From Levilactobacillus senmaizukei DSM 21775 = NBRC 103853 (lineage in GTDB: Bacteria; Bacillota; Bacilli; Lactobacillales; Lactobacillaceae): a stretch of DNA of 64,000 nt. A program made the position numbers and the translations under genes. The notes below the pieces were generated by a model. That model was given only the letters and a program-made list of their open reading frames with translations, searched no databases and was not told the DNA's origin. The stretch's first letter is position 1. Each line of letters begins with the position of its first letter. Positions 16,666 through 25,136 of the stretch are shown here, piece after piece. The DNA lies in assembly GCF_001592085.1 (NCBI RefSeq), contig NZ_BCWD01000010.1:1-64000 (forward strand). Direction: 5' to 3'.

Positions 16666-17484
16666 TTAAAGTTGTTCCGTTAGAATACGATCAATCACGT
16701 CTAGAACACCATCGTGGTCATTATCAGTTGGTGTGATCAACTGGGCGACGTCCTTGACCGATTCGGTGCCGTTCTTCATGGCCACACCGAGACCGACATG
16801 GGCGAGCATTTCGCGGTCGTTATCGTTGTCACCAAAGGCCGCCACCTCGCTGGGCTTGATGCCCCAGGATTCGGCCAGTTGGGTCAGTCCCGTGGCCTTA
16901 TTCATGTGTGGGGCAATGATATCGATGCTGCCGAAGCCACTGGCGGTTGCGTGAATTTTGCCGGGAAACTGGCGATTCAAGCGGGCAGCAATGTCGCGGA
17001 TCGCGCCATTTGGCCACTCGCCGTTGACTTTATAAATGGTGTCGTCAACCTTTAACAGGTCATCGACGGGAACCAAGTTATTGAAGAAATATTTTTGGCC
17101 GATGGCGTCATGAGGCCGATCATGCCGATTGATATAAGTGCCATGAGCGCCTGAGAGTCGTAAGACATTGGGCCGGACGGCGTCATCGGTTAAGAGGGTG
17201 GTCACCACATCGTGAACCACCGTCATGGGCAGACTGGTCTCGAAGAGCGTCTGTCCGTGGTCAACAATCAAGCTGCCATTTTCGGCAACGAATGTTTGGA
17301 CCGCCGGGGTTGCTGCAAAAACGTCCTGCAGGTGGCCTAAGTGATTCCCGCTCGCGACCACAAAACGAATGTTTTGGGCAGCCAGTTGGTTAAGTTGCTG
17401 GGCAAACCGTGGGTGGTTGTATGTTCGCTGCTGAGTTAAGAATGTTCCATCAACATCGGTTGCTATCATTTTAATTGATGTCAT
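16666..17484 (-). CDS. Cof-type HAD-superfamily phosphatase
   Basis: A 272-residue cytosolic sugar-phosphate-type phosphatase of the HAD IIB (Cof) subfamily. Motif I is IATDVDGTFL with the nucleophile Asp near residue 9, motif II is the VVASGN segment near 43, and motif IV is AAFGDNDNDREML near 213. The C2-type cap domain lies between about residues 85 and 190, and the invariant Lys is in MNKATGL. The ATG at 17484 has GGAGGAG upstream. Cof-type enzymes are promiscuous toward sugar phosphates, FMN and pyridoxal phosphate, so no substrate is assigned. Confidence 0.9.
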   Translation of the reverse strand: MTSIKMIATDVDGTFLTQQRTYNHPRFAQQLNQLAAQNIRFVVASGNHLGHLQDVFAATPAVQTFVAENGSLIVDHGQTLFETSLPMTVVHDVVTTLLTDDAVRPNVLRLSGAHGTYINRHDRPHDAIGQKYFFNNLVPVDDLLKVDDTIYKVNGEWPNGAIRDIAARLNRQFPGKIHATASGFGSIDIIAPHMNKATGLTQLAESWGIKPSEVAAFGDNDNDREMLAHVGLGVAMKNGTESVKDVAQLITPTDNDHDGVLDVIDRILTEQL

Positions 17485-17731
17485 ACCGTTCTCCTCCGTG
17501 TTTAGAATTTCTTAATCTTAATCATAAAGGCTTTATTTAGGGAATTCAATGCACCCGTTTACAGAAAATATGACAAAAAGGTTGCTGATCACTAGTTTTT
17601 TCATTTACAATGCTATAAACTATTAATGAATCGGTAACATAAAGACTGAAAATAAGGGCTATAATAAATGGTTAGCGGCTAAGAATAGTAACAGTTTCGC
17701 CGAAGCATAAGTAGAAAGGAAGAAAGATTAA

Positions 17732-18115
17732 ATGACGCAAACGAACGATTTGAACCAATCCTTGGAATGGTTCTCCCAACTACAGAAAATCATGCGGCCG
17801 GTAACGACCATTAAAACGGAGGATTTGACGATCTCTCTGGAACAATTCAATTTACTTCATGCCATTACGGATCAACGTGAAGAATTTACCCCAACCAAGT
17901 TTGCTGGTCAAATCGGGGTTTCCAAGTCAATGATCTCCGGGCAAATTTCGCGGTTGCTCCGGGCTGGCTTGATCGAGAGTATTGCTTCCCAAGTTGACCG
18001 CCGTCAGCACAACTTGAAGCTAACGCCAGATGGCGTTAAGGTTTATACGCAAGTTCGCGGCCAAGTCGTGGAAAGATTACAAGGCCTCCACGCCGATATC
18101 GCGAAGTTAATGTAA
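17732..18115 (+). CDS. MarR-family transcriptional regulator
   Basis: A 127-residue winged-helix regulator, slightly short for MarR but complete. The recognition helix is PTKFAGQIGVSKSMISGQIS (about residues 55-74) and the wing carries the family DxRR signature as VDRRQHNLKLTPDG. The N-terminal dimerisation helix includes LEWFSQLQKIM. A good TATAAT sits at 17660-17665 without an obvious -35. It is followed, after an intergenic gap with its own promoter, by the secreted beta-helix protein gene, but nothing visible proves regulation of that gene. Confidence 0.85.
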   Translation: MTQTNDLNQSLEWFSQLQKIMRPVTTIKTEDLTISLEQFNLLHAITDQREEFTPTKFAGQIGVSKSMISGQISRLLRAGLIESIASQVDRRQHNLKLTPDGVKVYTQVRGQVVERLQGLHADIAKLM

Positions 18116-18256
18116 AAAACTGACAATTTAAAATGAGATCCCGTTTACGACCGGAATCTTTCAATCGTGTGACAATTAGATTAAGATGACCCAATGGTTA
18201 AAAATCTTAGTTTATAATGAAACTGATGAAAGATTTAGGAAGTGGAGGGGATTTTT

Positions 18257-20068
18257 TTGCGATTAAGAGTAAAGATGGGCCTGGTGGCCTTGGTAGCAAT
18301 GGGGACTACCTTATTGGGACTAAATTTCGTTTCAGTAACACCACGCCAAGCCAGCCATACGGTGGCTTACGCATCGACGGTCATTAATGCCAAGCATCAG
18401 GGGATGGTTGGCAACGCCAAAAAGGTGAATAATGACGCCTTGCAAAAGATGATTAATAAGTGGGACGGTGCGGTAACGATTCACGTGCCTAAGGGGACTT
18501 ATCTGTTTGATACCGGGAATATCAAGTTGCATTCGAACATCACCTTTAAGTTTGATAAAGGCGCTGTGTTCCGGATCACCGCTGGTCACCGGGTAAACTT
18601 CTTCTATCCTAGTCCTGAAGCCGGATACGATGGTGGAATTAGCAATGTTAAGTGGGAAGGTGCCACGTTCCAAGGGGACCACACGGCGAAGGGCCAAAGT
18701 GTCTTCACCCAAAGTCTTCATCACGCCAAGGATGTTAGCTTTAACAAGTGTGTCTTCGACGATGCCGAATCCCCAACTGGGCACTATATCGATATCGATG
18801 GGAGCCATGATATCAAGGTAACGAATTCTGTGTTTACCGGGTTCAATGGGTCACTCGATTACAAAGAAGCTATTCAGGTTGACTACTCAAACTACAAGGC
18901 GATGTCGTACAAGCATCCTGGCGACCAATACGATAACTTACCTAGCTACAACGTCCGGGTACATAAGAACCAATTTTTACCGGTTTCTCGGAAGTCGGGC
19001 GAGGTGCAATCCTATGCGCCCAATCCGATTGGCCAACACGCAATCTACGATCACGGGAAGGCCGGGATTATCCACAACGTTTACTTCACCAACAACACCG
19101 TGGTTGATCCTAAGCCATTGATGGCGAAGGGTGTCGCAACGATTCACTTCAAGGATGTTTCGAATCTGTGGATTACGGGCAACAAATTTATTAACCAACA
19201 TGTTTTGGGATCGGGGAATTATATTTACTTATTAAACACCGAACCCGATTACAACATGACTAACTTGAATATTCAAGACAACACCTTTACCAATGTCCGG
19301 CCGACGCGGCAATACATTTTCTTAGATAGCAGTTCCGCCACGGACCCGATGACTCATATTAAGATTAGCGGGAATAAGGCCACAACGACCAAGAAAAAGA
19401 AAGCTGCCTTCCTCAAGGCTAACTTTGCCTTAACCGGCGACACGGTTAAAATTACGCGCAACTCGGTCAAGACGACCAAGGCCAAGAAGACCCATGTGAA
19501 ACCACAGCAGACCATTACGCATACGTCGGTTGCTCAGAAGTTAAAGAAACGTAAGCAGACCAATAAACATGAGAAGTATGTCAGTGGCTTGGCGAGTCAA
19601 CATGCACAGCTGACCAAGAACTATAAGAAGTACGCCGTGTACAATCACATTCGTGGTCACAAAAACTGGAATGTTTTGAAGTTTAACCTGAAGAAGCACA
19701 AGGGCAAGCGAGTTTACTTGGATATGCGGGCTAAGGCCGACACCGGCCTGTGGTACCGTATCCGTTTCAGTAAGAAGACTTCGGCTAAGCGTTATTGGAT
19801 TCGCAAGGGCGCCCTGACCTTTGATAAGTTCAGGAAGGAATCCTTTGACCGAGAATTCGATTTAATGAAGATCTATCCAATTTATACCCATCCATTCAAC
19901 GATCCAGCATTGGCTAAGCAAAAGGGGACCACTGCCGACTTGGCTAGCCAACGGGTTAAGGTGACCCATCGGGTTCGCCGAACGGATTCCAACGGTAAGG
20001 TGACGACTTACTACCAGTTGACTAATGGGAATTGGACGCGCGCATTAGCCTTCGATCCTAAGTCTTAA
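18257..20068 (+). CDS. Secreted right-handed beta-helix protein with basic C-terminal wall-binding region
   Basis: A 603-residue exported protein. Residues 1-40 are a signal peptide (MRLRVKMGLVALVAMGTTLL), with likely cleavage near AYA or QAS. Residues 60-390 read as a pectate-lyase-like beta-helix: a start resembling the pectate lyase superfamily (LQKMINKWDGAVTIHVPKGTY) and repeated strand motifs such as ITFKFDKGA, VSFNKCVFDDA, IKVTNSVFTGF, LWITGNKF and LNIQDNTF. Residues 400-603 are very Lys/Arg-rich with two SLAP- or GW-like modules (KRVYLDMRAK.., TTYYQLTNGNW), suited to non-covalent binding of teichoic acid; there is no LPxTG. The TTG at 18257 has GGAGGGG 7 bases upstream. A polysaccharide substrate is likely from the fold but unknown. 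Confidence 0.8.
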   Translation: MRLRVKMGLVALVAMGTTLLGLNFVSVTPRQASHTVAYASTVINAKHQGMVGNAKKVNNDALQKMINKWDGAVTIHVPKGTYLFDTGNIKLHSNITFKFDKGAVFRITAGHRVNFFYPSPEAGYDGGISNVKWEGATFQGDHTAKGQSVFTQSLHHAKDVSFNKCVFDDAESPTGHYIDIDGSHDIKVTNSVFTGFNGSLDYKEAIQVDYSNYKAMSYKHPGDQYDNLPSYNVRVHKNQFLPVSRKSGEVQSYAPNPIGQHAIYDHGKAGIIHNVYFTNNTVVDPKPLMAKGVATIHFKDVSNLWITGNKFINQHVLGSGNYIYLLNTEPDYNMTNLNIQDNTFTNVRPTRQYIFLDSSSATDPMTHIKISGNKATTTKKKKAAFLKANFALTGDTVKITRNSVKTTKAKKTHVKPQQTITHTSVAQKLKKRKQTNKHEKYVSGLASQHAQLTKNYKKYAVYNHIRGHKNWNVLKFNLKKHKGKRVYLDMRAKADTGLWYRIRFSKKTSAKRYWIRKGALTFDKFRKESFDREFDLMKIYPIYTHPFNDPALAKQKGTTADLASQRVKVTHRVRRTDSNGKVTTYYQLTNGNWTRALAFDPKS

Positions 20069-20082
20069 AGAGTTTGTGAGTA

Positions 20083-20115
20083 GGTTCCAACGTTATTGGC
20101 GTTGGAACCTTTTTT
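20083..20115 (+). terminator. Terminator after the beta-helix protein gene
   Basis: GGTTCCAACG pairs with CGTTGGAACC over a 7-base loop and is followed by six T. Confidence 0.92.
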
Positions 20116-20545
20116 GTGGTGATAATACTTAATCATGCGGGGCGTTATTAGTAATAAAGGGACTCGTGAACATTCATTAGGGGATGTGGGTTCTAAGCGG
20201 GCAGCTTGAAAGAAGCTGACGGTGTTTAGGATTGTTTATGAAAATCATGGGATAGCAGATGGTTGACCAGATAAACGTGGGGTGCTAGGAAGGCGACCGC
20301 GCTAACTTGATCTGCCTCAAGGACGAGCGTGTCCAGCTGTGTTAATCTGAAAATACCTGGATGAGGGGATCTTCAAGAAAAATTCAACTTTCGGACGTAA
20401 AACGATTGCATTCGCCTGGTAGAGTTAGTTGTAGGCCCAGCGGATAGGCTTTCGACCACCTTAAGCAAGCCGGGAGAACCTGAAGAAATTGTTAAATGGT
20501 GGCCTAGACCGAGAGTAATGGGTTTCATCATTTTCCGTTGTGGTG
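20116..20545. other. Non-coding stretch before the spx-like gene
   Basis: No convincing gene is seen on either strand. The only structure noted is a short hairpin CAGCTT/AAGCTG near 20200-20217 without a T run. It may hold decayed coding sequence, but no family is recognisable. Confidence 0.5.
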
Positions 20546-20589
20546 TACAATGAAAAGCATAAATTAGCACTCGAATTATAGAGTGCTAA
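20546..20589 (+). promoter_or_regulatory. Promoter -10 and CIRCE-like operator before the spx-like gene
   Basis: TTAGCACTC (20564-20572) and GAGTGCTAA (20581-20589) are the two perfect arms of the HrcA operator CIRCE, but the spacer is 8 bases rather than the canonical 9. A -10-like TACAAT (20546-20551) lies just upstream, which places the dyad at the start of the transcript, the usual position for CIRCE. It is 41 bases before the spx-like ATG. Confidence 0.75.
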
Positions 20590-20630
20590 CTCTAGTACCT
20601 CATCGAAGACAGACATTGGAGGGCGATTTT

Positions 20631-21062
20631 ATGATTAAAATGTATTTCCATGCAAAAACGACGGCGGTAACCAAGGCAATGAAATGGTTAGCTAACCATG
20701 ACGCCATCTTTACGGCCCGTGATATTAAAAAACAACCCTTAACACGGGATGAAATTTTATATATGTTATCCTTAACTGAATCTGGAACGGACGACTTGAT
20801 TTCCACCCGTTCCAAAGCGTACAAGTCACTTCCAGCTAACGTTCAAGATATGGGGATGAACGAATTAGTCGATTTACTCCAGACTAATCCTGGAATTCTC
20901 AAGAATCCGATCGTGGTCGACCGCAATAAGTTAGCCACTGGATTTGACCTCGAAACTATCCGTGAGTTCGTCCCTGCTGCATACCGGAAGCGTGAATTAG
21001 CCAGCTTCTTCAAGATTTTAAACGGCGGGAACAAGAATACCCTCGGCGTATCACCAGCATAA
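20631..21062 (+). CDS. Spx/MgsR-family regulator lacking the CXXC redox switch
   Basis: A 143-residue member of the Spx (ArsC-like) family, which binds the RNA polymerase alpha C-terminal domain and redirects transcription in stress. The fold is recognisable throughout: KAMKWLANHDAIFTARDIK, LTESGTDDLISTRSKAYK (the Gly and Arg used for alpha binding are kept), NPGILKNPIVVD and IREFVPAAYRKREL. The N-terminal Cys10-x-x-Cys13 of B. subtilis Spx is replaced by Thr and Val (HAKTTAVTK), so disulfide sensing cannot occur. The ATG at 20631 has GGAGGGCG 8 bases upstream. The CIRCE-like dyad just upstream suggests control at the level of expression by HrcA rather than redox. Confidence 0.88.
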   Translation: MIKMYFHAKTTAVTKAMKWLANHDAIFTARDIKKQPLTRDEILYMLSLTESGTDDLISTRSKAYKSLPANVQDMGMNELVDLLQTNPGILKNPIVVDRNKLATGFDLETIREFVPAAYRKRELASFFKILNGGNKNTLGVSPA

Positions 21063-21136
21063 TAGAAGAAATAATGGCGTGGAATGCTTCTGCGCCATTC
21101 ACAAAAATCAAACAATTGAAATATTAGGCGATTTTA

Positions 21137-21177
21137 GAATGGCACGATCTCGATATCTATTCGGGATCATGCCATTC
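21137..21177 (+). terminator. Hairpin after the spx-like gene, possible terminator
   Basis: GAATGGCAcGATC pairs with GATCaTGCCATTC across a 15-base loop. The T tract after it is weak (GGTGTTTTCT). Confidence 0.5.
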
Positions 21178-21489
21178 GGTGTTTTCTGGAGTTGTTTCAA
21201 CTTGAATAACTAACCATTCAAAAGGTCGACTGGACGCAGTGTTGCGGACAGCCGACTATTTTTAGTTAACTAGTACGAAGGGTTCCTTCGAGCGGCTGCG
21301 GGTAAAGGTCATGAGGGGGCCGTTTAGCGAGTCAAGTTTTGCCGGTTAACCGAATAGTTTAAGATAAGACTATGTTTTGTAAGCGTATCCATTTAATTTC
21401 ACCCATTCGTGGTGGGCTGTGGTAGACTGTTAATGGCTCAAATGATTGTTTATTTTATACATAATAATGATGAGGTGGGTGTAACAGTT
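21178..21489 (+). promoter_or_regulatory. glpF upstream region with a cre site
   Basis: No gene is seen in these 312 bases. TTGTAAGCGTATCCA (21377-21391) fits every fixed position of the cre consensus WTGNAANCGNWNNCW. A TAGACT (21423-21428) could be the -10. Catabolite repression of a glycerol facilitator through CcpA would make biological sense. Confidence 0.6.
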
Positions 21490-22197
21490 ATGAATGGTTT
21501 TATTGGTGAGTTCTTTGGCACGATGATTTTAATTATCTTAGGTGCCGGAACTGGCGCTAGTATTAATCTAAATAAGACTTACGCAAAGGGGTCCAACTGG
21601 ACGTATGTCAGTGTCGCCTGGGGAATGGCCGTGACGATGGGGGTCTATGTTGCCGGCATGTTAGGCTCCGATGGTCACCTGAATCCGGCCGTAACCATTG
21701 GGTTTGCAGCCTTTGGATTCTTCCCGTGGGCTAACGTTGTGCCATATTTGGTGGGACAATTCTTGGGCGCCTTCATTGGGGCAGCGATTGTAATCCTACA
21801 ATTCTACCCACACTTCAAGGCCACGCCCGATGAGGCCTCTGGCAACTCGGTTGGGATCTTCGCGACTCGACCGGCAATTAAGAATCCCACGTTTAACTTT
21901 CTCTCTGAAGTGATTGCTACCTGGGCCTTCATTTTCGTTCTGTTGAATCTGGGCGACTTCACGGATGGTCTGAAGCCATTCATTGTGGGGATGCTCATTA
22001 TGATTATTGGGATGGGTCTGGGGACAACCACAGGGTTTGCCTTGAATCCAGCTCGGGACTGGGGACCGCGTTTGGCTTACGCCATCCTACCGGTGCCCCA
22101 TCGTGGTTCGGCTGAGTGGAGTTATGCTTGGGTGCCAATGTGTGGTCCAATCGTCGGAGGCTTGTTAGCAGCGGGACTCCAAGTGATGATCAAATAA
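21490..22197 (+). CDS. glpF: Glycerol facilitator (MIP family)
   Basis: A 235-residue membrane channel with six helices and the two half-helix motifs of aquaglyceroporins: GHLNPAVTIGFAAFGF (about residue 65) and ALNPARDWGPRLAY (about 182-195). An Asp after the second NPAR (NPARD) marks the glycerol branch, while strict aquaporins lack it. It is expected to pass glycerol and perhaps other small polar solutes across the cytoplasmic membrane. The ATG at 21490 is chosen because MNGFIGEFFGT begins the family and GAGGTGGG lies upstream; the longer open frame adds 27 residues with no ribosome site. It is a single gene; no glycerol kinase is adjacent. Confidence 0.9.
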   Translation: MNGFIGEFFGTMILIILGAGTGASINLNKTYAKGSNWTYVSVAWGMAVTMGVYVAGMLGSDGHLNPAVTIGFAAFGFFPWANVVPYLVGQFLGAFIGAAIVILQFYPHFKATPDEASGNSVGIFATRPAIKNPTFNFLSEVIATWAFIFVLLNLGDFTDGLKPFIVGMLIMIIGMGLGTTTGFALNPARDWGPRLAYAILPVPHRGSAEWSYAWVPMCGPIVGGLLAAGLQVMIK

Positions 22198-22216
22198 ATC
22201 AATGATATTTTTTTGG

Positions 22217-22246
22217 AAACGGTTAGCTCAGCTGACCGTTTTTTTT
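22217..22246 (+). terminator. Terminator after glpF
   Basis: AACGGTTAGC pairs with GCTGACCGTT (one mismatch) and is followed by a long T run. Confidence 0.88.
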
Positions 22247-22552
22247 ATTGAAAAAATGACCAAACTTTTTGGATTCTTTTGGGGAGCAGGCTTTACCGAT
22301 CATAAACATTGGCGACGGATTGGTTAGGGTCTATGAAGGCGGGATCGGCGCAACGCGGAGTTGGTTTTGAGGACAAATTGGGCTGCTTAAAGTTTTTGTG
22401 TGAGATATATGGTGAACTATTAATGGGAGCTTAGACAAATAGAAGCCATGCCGCTATGATAAAAATGTCAGCAAGGCTGACCCAATATTTATCTGATGAT
22501 AATGAAGCACAACGCTTGTTTGATAATTTGAATACTTAGAGGAGGAGCTCTA
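22247..22552 (+). promoter_or_regulatory. Upstream region of the first LRR-MucBP gene
   Basis: No gene is seen. A -10-like TATGAT lies at 22455-22460 without a clear -35; a small AGCAAGGCT-containing hairpin follows. GAGGAGGAG before the TTG at 22553 is the ribosome site. Confidence 0.4.
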
Positions 22553-24625
22553 TTGAGACCAACAGATGTGACGGGGACATATAACAAGTTGTATAAACAC
22601 GGTAAAGCTGCGATTTTAACAGGAATTATCACGACTTCCCTGGCGGTTGGAGTAACCGGCGTTGTGGCGAAGGCGGATGAGCTTACTGGCGATTCCGCGG
22701 TTACGGAACAGGAAGAAACAGGCGCGTCACTAGATGAACGGGATGGGGGCACGTTAAAACCAGTCGCAAGCTCTCTAAGCGATGAAGACACTGGGTCAAC
22801 ATCCGTTGCGAATGAGGTCGCAGGCGTGGGGACAGGCGACCTGAATGCGTCTAGCGCCACAGAAAAGCAACCGAGAAGTCGTCAGGATCAGCCGACGCCG
22901 ACAAGCTTGAAGTTGGTCGATGACGATCGGATTAAGCAAGTCGCGGTAGGTGAACGGCGAGCTGACTCAACACTGCATAAGGTCAGGTCTGTAGCGGCAA
23001 TACCAGTACCGGCGCCAAGCCCTACTCCGCGGGCATCTAGCATTGACGAATGGATGCCGGATAAAAATCTGCAGCAATTGGTGTTATGGCAGTTGCAGCG
23101 AGGATTGGCGGATCAGGCAACCTATCCCCAACGGCCAGGGTTAGCCATTAAAACGGTCGATGAGATTACGCCGGAAATGCTCAGTGACAATCTGTACGAA
23201 TTAGATGCGGATGTTCAGAAGCAATTGGCGGACCAGGATTTCTTTTACATGACGACGTCAATTAGCTCACTGAAAGGATTAGAGCATGCGACGAATTTGC
23301 GTGAAATTTCCATTTATCCTGATTTATTGGCGGTGGACAAATGGGACCATGAGCTCATTGAGTATGGGGCCGTCGAAGATATCGCTGCGCTGGCTGGCCT
23401 TAAAAATTTGACGAGCGTTAACTTTCAGCTGAATCAGATTACAGATATCTCGGCTCTAGCTAATAAAACATTAGATACGGTTAGCTTGAGTCAGAATAAT
23501 ATTACGGATCTGTCACCACTAAAACACTCGCTCAAGCCGAACGCCCAGGTAGGCTTGAGTGATCAGGCTATTTATTTGCCAGCAATCCCCCTGGGCAAAG
23601 ACGATAGCTTTGTGTTTGACCAATTTACAATTAAGGATATCGATGGGACGGTCATTCCCCTAAAGGGGGTCGATGACGCCAATGGTTATGACCTATCCAG
23701 TGACGGTACGTGGCATAATGTGAGTCCAAATAAAATTGTTTGGTCGCAACTTTCGGCGGATGGCGGTTACCTGTTCATGGACTGGGATATCTCTGAAGGA
23801 GATTACGAAGGATTTTCCGGAGAAATTACTCAGGAGTTCACAATCGACCCGAACATCGGTCGCGAGGAAACGGCCATTATTCACTATAACTATGCCAATG
23901 GGAAAAAGGCGGCGCCCGACAAAACCGTTACGGGTAAATATGGCCAACCGATTAATTTCCCGGCGTCACCAATTATTTCGGGATACACCGCGAGCCCATT
24001 GCCAGTTGCCAAGTATGGCGCTACCAAGAATGAATTCACGGTGACGTATACCAAGGCTAAGACTCCCCCGGTGGTGATGCCTAACCCGATGACAACGGTA
24101 ACGGTTCACTATCAAACGTTGGTGGGACAGCAATTAGCGGCTGACCAAATATTAACGGGACATCCGGGTGAGGCGTATACGACAACGGCGGCGTCGGTGC
24201 CGGGGTATACCCTGATCGCCACCCCAACCAATGCCACCGGGGCCTTTGGCAACACAGATATGTCGGTTAATTATTATTATGAGGTGGCTAAGCAGCCTTC
24301 CACGAATGAACCAGACGATGGCGCGGGCGATCAGGGGGTCGCGCAACCTGAGACGCCAGCCGTGGTCACCCCTGATCCGACACCGGACGATGGTGGTGCG
24401 GCGGCTAACATCGTGGACGAAATTGCTACTGATGGTAATACCGTTCAGCTGGGCCAACCTGACAAGCAATCGAATAAACTGGCAACGGGTCAGGGGACTA
24501 CTAATAAGCCGCAACAGATATTACCCAAGACGGGTGAGGCCCAGGGCTCGCCGTTCTGGGGATTCGCTATCATCAGTGGTCTAATTGGACGCTTAAGATG
24601 GCGGGTGTCTTCAAAGAAGAATTAA
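22553..24625 (+). CDS. LPxTG surface protein with LRR and MucBP repeats (paralogue 1)
   Basis: A 690-residue cell-wall protein predicted to be anchored by sortase. Residues 1-42 are a KxYKxGK-type signal peptide (YNKLYKHGKAAILTG ... AKAD). Residues 43-160 are a low-complexity linker. The motif IDEWMPDKNLQ is near residue 163, followed by a short internalin-like LRR block (about 235-330; KNLTSVNFQLNQITDISAL). Two MucBP-like repeats lie at about 439-505 and 515-585 (IIHYNYANGKKAAPDKTVTG; VTVHYQTLVGQQLAADQILT). The sorting signal is LPKTGE near 656, then a helix and a basic tail. The TTG start is fixed by GAGGAGGAG just upstream. Adhesion to mucus or host and plant polymers is the family expectation. 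Confidence 0.88.
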   Translation: MRPTDVTGTYNKLYKHGKAAILTGIITTSLAVGVTGVVAKADELTGDSAVTEQEETGASLDERDGGTLKPVASSLSDEDTGSTSVANEVAGVGTGDLNASSATEKQPRSRQDQPTPTSLKLVDDDRIKQVAVGERRADSTLHKVRSVAAIPVPAPSPTPRASSIDEWMPDKNLQQLVLWQLQRGLADQATYPQRPGLAIKTVDEITPEMLSDNLYELDADVQKQLADQDFFYMTTSISSLKGLEHATNLREISIYPDLLAVDKWDHELIEYGAVEDIAALAGLKNLTSVNFQLNQITDISALANKTLDTVSLSQNNITDLSPLKHSLKPNAQVGLSDQAIYLPAIPLGKDDSFVFDQFTIKDIDGTVIPLKGVDDANGYDLSSDGTWHNVSPNKIVWSQLSADGGYLFMDWDISEGDYEGFSGEITQEFTIDPNIGREETAIIHYNYANGKKAAPDKTVTGKYGQPINFPASPIISGYTASPLPVAKYGATKNEFTVTYTKAKTPPVVMPNPMTTVTVHYQTLVGQQLAADQILTGHPGEAYTTTAASVPGYTLIATPTNATGAFGNTDMSVNYYYEVAKQPSTNEPDDGAGDQGVAQPETPAVVTPDPTPDDGGAAANIVDEIATDGNTVQLGQPDKQSNKLATGQGTTNKPQQILPKTGEAQGSPFWGFAIISGLIGRLRWRVSSKKN

Positions 24626-25002
24626 GTCATTATTTGAGAAGAGAGTGGTACCAAAGGCGATTAGCCAGCGAGCATTAAGGCTGCCTTTGGTCGCACGTTT
24701 CGGCCATATCGACTGGTACGAAAAAAGGTGAGGTTAGTGTAAAGATCTTTAGAACGATTTGACCGACCATTAAAGCGTTCATAGATGCATAGTTAGTTGG
24801 ACTGACCATCCTCAAAAACAATGTTATAAATTTTGAATTGTGTAACGCGTTCCTTGGGCCGCTAATATACGGATTCATGTGAAAAAATTACATCGATGTA
24901 CTTATCTAAAACACCGCAATGGCGGTAATTATTCACAAGTGTACATGACTTATCCAATAATCTTTTAAACATAAAAAGGCAAAAATCTTTGCGGGTATGG
25001 AC
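24626..25002. other. Intergenic region with a strong hairpin, no gene
   Basis: ACCAAAGGC (24650-24658) pairs with GCCTTTGGT (24683-24691), with an inner AGCC/GGCT, but no T run follows. A smaller ACCGC/GCGGT hairpin is near 24912. The minus-strand open frame at 24675-24878 has no ribosome site or recognisable family and is not called. Confidence 0.45.
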
Positions 25003-25031
25003 TAGATTTTAACCAACCGATTAGCTATAAT
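25003..25031 (+). promoter_or_regulatory. Promoter of LRR-MucBP gene 2 with shared TAGnTTTT element
   Basis: TATAAT (25026-25031) has TAGATTTT starting 23 bases upstream in place of a TTGACA-like -35. TTTGTAAAGGG follows the -10. The same arrangement recurs before the next two paralogues. Confidence 0.6.
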
Positions 25032-25136
25032 TGAATTTGTAAAGGGCTTACATTATTGAGAATAAAAATTGGGTGGCCACCAAACAACAGACCATTCTGT
25101 AAACGACTATAACCTGTTTTGGAGGGGTGTTATTTT

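Noticed and set aside
20373-20570. 65-codon minus-strand open frame upstream of the spx-like gene
   Set aside because: It reads through the CIRCE-like dyad and has no ribosome site; most likely chance.
24675-24878. 67-codon minus-strand open frame after the first LRR-MucBP gene
   Set aside because: It has no ribosome site, its composition does not look like a protein family, and it overlaps the intergenic hairpin.
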